From Methylobacterium sp. E-045 (GTDB lineage: Bacteria; Pseudomonadota; Alphaproteobacteria; Rhizobiales; Beijerinckiaceae), in the NCBI RefSeq assembly GCF_022829685.1, contig NZ_JAKSYE010000125.1, forward strand, positions 372,001 to 436,000: DNA of 64,000 nucleotides. Direction: 5' to 3'. Shown here piece by piece: positions 59,320-64,000 of the stretch (its first letter is position 1; each line of letters opens with the position of its first letter). Made by a program: the position numbers and the translations under genes. The notes under the pieces are model-generated. The model saw nothing but the letters and a program-made list of their open reading frames with translations, was not told the DNA's origin and made no database searches.

Positions 59320-60321
59320 ATGAAACCGATATTACGGGCCGAGCTTGCCGCAGCCCTCGTCGTCATCGTCTCGACCTCGGCCGCCTTCTCCCACGCGACC
59401 CTCCAGCACCGGGAGGCGAGCCCGAATGCGAGCTATCGCGGCGTGGTCCAGATCACCCATGGCTGCAACGGCGAGCCGACCAACCGGGTGAGCGTCACGA
59501 TTCCCGAGGGCGTCATCGGCGCCAAGCCGATGCCGAAGCCCGGCTGGACGCTGACCACCGAGAAGGGTCCCTACGCCAAAGCCTACCCTTACTATCACGG
59601 CGACATTTCCGAAGGCGTGAAGACCATCACCTGGAGCGGCGGCCCATTGCCGGACGACCAGGTCGATGAGTTCACCTTCCTTGCCCGCATCTCCGATGCT
59701 TTCGAGCCCGGAGTGACCGTGTACTTTCCGGTCGAACAGGATTGCACGCGTGGCACTTACCACTGGAGCGAGATCCCCAGCCCGGGCCAGGATGCGCATG
59801 CACTTAAATCCCCCGCCCCGGCCGTCGCGATCGTTGCGGCGCAGACAAGGGGCCCGTCGCGGGCGGCATCCGCTCCCACCGGGACGATCAAGGCCGGTGA
59901 CCTCGCCATCGACACGCCGTGGATGCGCGCAACGCCGGGCGGCGCCACCGTTGCCGGCGGCTACGTCCGCATCAGCAATACCGGGCAGCAGGCGGACAAG
60001 CTGATCTCCGCCTCCATCCCTCTTGCGGCTTCGGGCTCGATCCATTCCATGACCATGGATGGTGGGGTGATGAAGATGGCCACGGTGGAAGGCGGGCTCC
60101 TGCTCAAGCCCGGCGAGACCGTGGAACTGAAGCCCGGTGGCTATCACCTGATGTTCGAGGGGCTGAAGGCTTCGCCGAAGGTAGGCGAATCGATCTCGGG
60201 GAATTTGGTGTTCGAGCGCGCGGGCATTGTACCTGTCACCTTCGCCGTCGCGCCGATTGGTGCCAGGGCACCGAACGCGCCCGCAGCGGCCGAACCGTCG
60301 GCGGGACAACACCAGCACTGA
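59320..60321 (+). CDS. YcnI-PCuAC fusion, periplasmic copper chaperone
   Basis: The 333-residue protein fuses two copper domains. A signal peptide (MKPILRAELAAALVVIVSTS, ending AAFS) leaves H25 as the mature N-terminus (HATLQHREAS), the copper-brace residue of YcnI (DUF1775) proteins; W76 in KPGWTL is the second typical residue, and C49 and C142 may form a disulfide. Residues 190-312 are a PCuAC (DUF461) domain with H242 and M244, then M253, and H276-x-M278, the H-X10-M…HXM copper site. PCuAC proteins deliver Cu(I) to cytochrome oxidase. It is 42 nt after the DUF2946 gene and upstream of a TonB receptor. Confidence 0.9.
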   Translation: MKPILRAELAAALVVIVSTSAAFSHATLQHREASPNASYRGVVQITHGCNGEPTNRVSVTIPEGVIGAKPMPKPGWTLTTEKGPYAKAYPYYHGDISEGVKTITWSGGPLPDDQVDEFTFLARISDAFEPGVTVYFPVEQDCTRGTYHWSEIPSPGQDAHALKSPAPAVAIVAAQTRGPSRAASAPTGTIKAGDLAIDTPWMRATPGGATVAGGYVRISNTGQQADKLISASIPLAASGSIHSMTMDGGVMKMATVEGGLLLKPGETVELKPGGYHLMFEGLKASPKVGESISGNLVFERAGIVPVTFAVAPIGARAPNAPAAAEPSAGQHQH

Positions 60322-60462
60322 GCGTCCGATTCCGGACCGCTTTCGCGCATGGCGGTTTCGCCAAGCGCGCTTTCCCCCTTTCCCTGTCCCTTTCAGGACC
60401 CGCTGCTCCTCTGCCTCGATTGGGCGGAGTGTTTCGGGGCGCGCGATCCGGAGTTTCCTGCC

Positions 60463-62550
60463 ATGCCGTCGTTACGTCTTCCGGGGGCGTTCGCGCTTAC
60501 CCTCTTGTCCTCCACATCCGCCTTCGCTCAGGGCGTGGCTAATGCCGAACTGCCCGAACTCAGCGTCCAAGGATCCACGGCTGGTTCACTTACCGTTCCG
60601 AGCGTCGCTGCGCAGCGTGCTGCGGTGAACGCCACCGTCGGTTCGGTGGCCTTCTTCGATGCCAAGGACTTCCAGAACCGCTACGCCAACACCTTGCGCG
60701 ACGTCCTGAAGGATACCCCCGGCGTGTTCGTGCAGCAGCGCTACGGTCAGGAAATGCGCCTGTCGGTGCGCGGCTCCGGCATTTCACGCGGCTTCCACCT
60801 GCGTGGGCTCGAACTCCTGCAGGACGGCATCCCGGTGAACGCGGCGGACGGCAGCGGTGACTTCTACCAGATCGATCCGCTCGCCCTGCGTTCGGCCGAG
60901 GTCTACAAAGGCGGAAATGCGTTGACATTCGGCGCAACGACGCTCGGCGGCGCGATCAACTTCGTGACGCCCACGGCGCAGACGGCCTTCGCGCCAAACA
61001 TCCTGCGCGTCGACGGCGGCAGCTTCGGCACCATCCGCGAGAACTTTCAGTTCTCTCGCATCTCCGGCCCGGCCGATTTCCTCATCAGCGGTACGCTGAC
61101 GAATTCCGATGGGTTCCGGGATCACGAGACCCAGCGGACCCAGAACTTCAACGCCAATGTCGGCTACCAGCTCGCACCCGGCATCGAGACGCGGTTCTAC
61201 GTCGGCATCTACCTCACCGATCAAAAGCTGCCCGGCACGCTGAGCTTGCTGAACGCGCTCAACGATCCGACCATGGCCAATCCGAGCGCCATTTCGGGCA
61301 ATCAATCCCGCAAGGTCGAAACGGAGCGGGTGGCCAACCGCACCTCGTTCGCCCTCGACGTGGGCAAGCTCGACATCGACACCTGGGCGATCCACAAATC
61401 GCTTTATCACCCGATCTTCCAAGTCATCGACCAAGACGGATGGACTTACGGGATCTCCCCCCATTGGGCCGGTTCCGTCGACATCGCTGGCTATCGCAAT
61501 GACATGATCCTCGGCTTGCGTGCTTTCGCCGGCCAGAACTCGGCATTGCAATTCCAAAATCTCGCCGGACAGCGCGGCGCGCAGACGCTGAACGCCCTGC
61601 AGAGTTCCTCGAACTACGAAGCCTATGGCGAGAACCGCTTCTGGTTCCTGCCTGATCTCGCTCTCATGGCCGGCGCCAAGGCGTTTTCCTCGAACCGAAC
61701 CTATAGCGACAAGGGCGGCTTCGGTCCCAACCCGGCGGTGAAATTCGACAACCGGACTTATCAGGGAATCAACCCGAAGCTCGGCCTGATCTGGCAGCCG
61801 ATGTCGGACATCCAGGTTTTCGCCGATATTACCCGCTCGCGCGACGTGCCCGACTTCACCGACTTGACGCAGACGATCGGCATGACGACGCAGTTCGTAC
61901 CGCTTCAGGCCCAGCGGGCATGGACCTACGAAGCGGGCACGCGAGGCCGCCTCGACCGGCTCGCCTGGGACATCACGCTCTATCGCTCGGAGATCCGCGA
62001 CGAGCTCATCAACTTCTCCATCAATCCGGGTCTCAACATCCCCGCGGCGACCTTCAATTCGCCGCGCACGGTCCATCAGGGGGTCGAGGCGGCCGTTTCC
62101 CTCGACATCATCCGTGACCTCACCGGGGTCGGCGACAGAATCTCGGCGTCGCAGATCTGGACGCACAACGATTTCCGCTTCGTCCGCGATCCGGTCTTTG
62201 GCGACAATCGCATCGCCGGCATCCCGCGCGACGTACTGCGCAGCGTCGTCACCTATACCCACCCGAGCGGCTTCCACCTCAGCCCTTCGCTGGATTGGGT
62301 GCCGCAAGGCGCCTTCGCGGATCACGCCAACACCCTGCAGGTACCCGGCTACACCCTGGTCAACTTAGAGACGGGCTTCGATTTCTCGAATGGCGTATCG
62401 CTGTTCCTCGACGCCCGCAATCTGGCCGATACGCGCTACGTCTCGGATGTGGCGGTGGTGACCAATGCGGCGACCATGGGCGGCGATCCAACCGCGTTCT
62501 ACCCCGGCGTCGGCCGCAGCTTCTTTGGCGGCGTACGGGCGTCGTTCTGA
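60463..62550 (+). CDS. TonB-dependent outer-membrane receptor
   Basis: The 695-residue protein has a signal peptide (MPSLRLPGAFALTLLSSTSA, ending AFAQ), a plug domain (about 60-170: TLRDVLKDTPGVFVQQRYGQ; LSVRGSGISRGFHLRGLELL; GIPVNAADGSGDFYQIDP; KGGNALTFGATTLGGAINFV) and a 22-strand-type barrel ending RSFFGGVRASF with terminal Phe. The ligand is not encoded by a recognisable motif. Its position 141 nt after the copper chaperone suggests a copper or copper-chelate ligand. The start at 60463 is the Met before the signal peptide; the frame opens 38 codons earlier. Confidence 0.9.
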   Translation: MPSLRLPGAFALTLLSSTSAFAQGVANAELPELSVQGSTAGSLTVPSVAAQRAAVNATVGSVAFFDAKDFQNRYANTLRDVLKDTPGVFVQQRYGQEMRLSVRGSGISRGFHLRGLELLQDGIPVNAADGSGDFYQIDPLALRSAEVYKGGNALTFGATTLGGAINFVTPTAQTAFAPNILRVDGGSFGTIRENFQFSRISGPADFLISGTLTNSDGFRDHETQRTQNFNANVGYQLAPGIETRFYVGIYLTDQKLPGTLSLLNALNDPTMANPSAISGNQSRKVETERVANRTSFALDVGKLDIDTWAIHKSLYHPIFQVIDQDGWTYGISPHWAGSVDIAGYRNDMILGLRAFAGQNSALQFQNLAGQRGAQTLNALQSSSNYEAYGENRFWFLPDLALMAGAKAFSSNRTYSDKGGFGPNPAVKFDNRTYQGINPKLGLIWQPMSDIQVFADITRSRDVPDFTDLTQTIGMTTQFVPLQAQRAWTYEAGTRGRLDRLAWDITLYRSEIRDELINFSINPGLNIPAATFNSPRTVHQGVEAAVSLDIIRDLTGVGDRISASQIWTHNDFRFVRDPVFGDNRIAGIPRDVLRSVVTYTHPSGFHLSPSLDWVPQGAFADHANTLQVPGYTLVNLETGFDFSNGVSLFLDARNLADTRYVSDVAVVTNAATMGGDPTAFYPGVGRSFFGGVRASF

Positions 62551-62735
62551 GGAGGGGCGCTCCGTCGCTTCGGCTAGACCGGCGGAGCGGGTCGGGTGTG
62601 CGACTGGATCGCGACCAATTCATGCCTTCCTGTCACCGACCGCATCGATGCTTCGGCTTCCCTGGGCGTCCAGGTCACCGAGCGCGAAAGTACCCGAGGA
62701 CCTGGGATAGATGAGTTCCCCCACGGGGCTCCCCG

Positions 62736-64000
62736 TCAGTACAATCCACCAGCCTGGGCTGCACGGTCGGCGTCCGCCGGCACTGCGGCGGGAGCGGCCG
62801 GTGCCGCGACGTAGGCGTCAGGCGGGGCGGTACCCGGCTTGAACGCCTCGAGGATCGTACCGGAGCCTTCGCCAGAGCCGGCGCGCATGCCGGACGCGAC
62901 GTTGACGCGGATCAGCTTGATGCCGGGCGGCACACGGAACGGCGTCGGCGGCTTGTCCTTGAGGGCCTGTTTCAGGAAGTCGAGGGCGACAGGCGCCGCG
63001 AGACCGCCACCGGTGGCGCGGTCGCCGAGCGAGCGTGGCTTGTCGAAGCCGATATAGACTCCGACCGCGAGGTCCGGCGAGAAGCCGACGAACCATGCGT
63101 CCTTGGCATCGTTCGTCGTGCCGGTCTTGCCGGCGAGCGGCTTGCCGATCTGCTTCAGCAACGTCGCGGTGCCGCGCTGGACCACGCCTTCCATGATCGA
63201 GACCATCTGATAGGCGGTGAGCGGATCGAGGACCTGCTCCGAATCGTCCACCAGCTTCGGCTCGTCCTGGCCGGACCATTTCTCCGCGTCGCAGCCGAGA
63301 CACTTGCGGTTGTCGTGCTTGTAGATGGTTTCACCGACACGATCCTGGATGCGGTCGATGAGGGTCGGGCGAATACGGCGGCCGCCATTGGCCAGCATGG
63401 AATAGGCGGTGACCATGCGCATGACCGTCGTCTCGCCCGCCCCGAGCGACATCGGCAGGACGGGGAGCATATCGTCGTAGACGCCGAAGCGGCGAGCGTA
63501 TTCGGCGATGAGCGGCATGCCGACATCCTTGGCGAGCCGCACGGTCATCAGGTTCTTCGAATGCTCGATCCCGTAGCGGAGCGTATGCGGGCCACCAGCC
63601 TTGCCATCGTAGTTGGAGGGCGACCACGCTTCCTGACCGGGTCCGGCCTCAATGGTGATCGGCGAATCCTGAACGATCGAGGACGGCGTGTAGCCGTTGT
63701 CGAGGGCGGCCGAGTAGACGATCGGCTTGAACGACGAGCCCGGCTGGCGCTGGGCCTGCGTCGCGCGGTTGAACTGGCTTTCGTCATAGGAGAAGCCGCC
63801 CACCATGGCGTGGACGCGTCCGGTATAGGGATCCATGGCGACGATGGCACCGGAGACCTCGGGGCGCTGGCGCAGCCGGTATTGTCCGCGACCGCCATCG
63901 ACGGCCTCGACATAGATGACATCGCCGGCATTGAGGGCGGCCGAAGGCGAGCGCCCGGTCCAGCGGGTGCCGTCGGCAGCGATCGTCCCGGTCTCACGGT
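62736..64000 (-). CDS. mrcA: penicillin-binding protein 1A, 5' end outside window
   Basis: The visible 420 residues are the transpeptidase half of a class A PBP. The SxxK motif is in RQPGSSFKPIVYSAALDNGY, SxN in YGIEHSKNLMTVRLAK and KTG in AGKTGTTNDAKDAWFVGFSP, so the penicillin-binding site is intact. An OB-like insert (NAGDVIYVEAVDGGRGQYRL) precedes it, as in gammaproteobacterial and alphaproteobacterial PBP1A. The tail is Pro/Ala-rich and ends AQAGGLY. The glycosyltransferase domain and the membrane anchor lie beyond the right edge. It polymerises and cross-links peptidoglycan in the periplasm. Confidence 0.95.
   Translation of the reverse strand, partial: RETGTIAADGTRWTGRSPSAALNAGDVIYVEAVDGGRGQYRLRQRPEVSGAIVAMDPYTGRVHAMVGGFSYDESQFNRATQAQRQPGSSFKPIVYSAALDNGYTPSSIVQDSPITIEAGPGQEAWSPSNYDGKAGGPHTLRYGIEHSKNLMTVRLAKDVGMPLIAEYARRFGVYDDMLPVLPMSLGAGETTVMRMVTAYSMLANGGRRIRPTLIDRIQDRVGETIYKHDNRKCLGCDAEKWSGQDEPKLVDDSEQVLDPLTAYQMVSIMEGVVQRGTATLLKQIGKPLAGKTGTTNDAKDAWFVGFSPDLAVGVYIGFDKPRSLGDRATGGGLAAPVALDFLKQALKDKPPTPFRVPPGIKLIRVNVASGMRAGSGEGSGTILEAFKPGTAPPDAYVAAPAAPAAVPADADRAAQAGGLY

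Overview
The window is 64 kb of GC-rich bacterial chromosome, densely packed with mostly ordinary housekeeping genes. Gene content and order fit an alphaproteobacterium of the order Hyphomicrobiales, most likely Methylobacteriaceae. Pointers are the RopB/Omp31-like small porin, a TorF-type porin, CheZ, the ribD-ribE-ribH-nusB-thiL cluster behind nrdR and glyA, and the MoxR/DUF58/DUF4159 cluster. This placement is inferred from families I recognise; no search was run. No rRNA, tRNA, prophage, insertion sequence or CRISPR array was seen. Both edges cut a gene: an MBL-fold hydrolase on the left and a class A penicillin-binding protein on the right.

Layout. 0-7.5 kb: MBL hydrolase, Rieske oxygenase, a 24-codon ORF behind an unusually long Shine-Dalgarno sequence, a coiled-coil protein, pgeF, an outer-membrane porin, a DUF2076 protein and an L,D-transpeptidase. 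7.8-12.8 kb: cheZ, uvrC, a ParD/ParE-type toxin-antitoxin pair, pgsA, moaD and a YpeA acetyltransferase. 12.9-17 kb: znuA with a Zur-like box, an MsbA-type ABC exporter and galM. 17-20.2 kb: a GbsR/MarR regulator whose promoter and start lie in a perfect 38-bp palindrome, followed by DUF4166, a membrane-fused TIGR01777 epimerase and ynfA. 20.2-26.5 kb, minus strand: ftsK, a TorF porin, amtB and glnK. 26.6-34.6 kb: tesB, a UbiH-type hydroxylase, ppa, a small membrane protein, an acetyltransferase, a tyrosine phosphatase, pheA, kdsB and a membrane-anchored cytochrome c.

35-42.8 kb: an exported FMN alpha-hydroxy-acid dehydrogenase with an internal CXXCH motif, a run of three hairpins, then a yejA-yejA-yejB operon that ends in an acetyltransferase instead of yejE/yejF, and an alpha/beta hydrolase. 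43-50.3 kb, minus strand: MoxR ATPase, DUF58, DUF4159 and a large VWA/amidotransferase-like membrane protein that is bracketed by palindromic repeats. 50.5-56.5 kb, minus strand: glyA, nrdR, ribD, ribE, ribH, nusB, thiL. 57.3-62.6 kb: an L,D-transpeptidase, then a likely copper-acquisition cluster of DUF2946 protein, YcnI-PCuAC fusion and TonB-dependent receptor. 62.7 kb to the end: PBP1A.

The most interesting items are the extended-SD micro-ORF at 2.6 kb, the palindrome over the GbsR-family start, the CXXCH-bearing flavoenzyme, the fused copper chaperone with its own receptor, and the three consecutive hairpins before the yej genes. None is proof of a new system. Each is a concrete testable observation.
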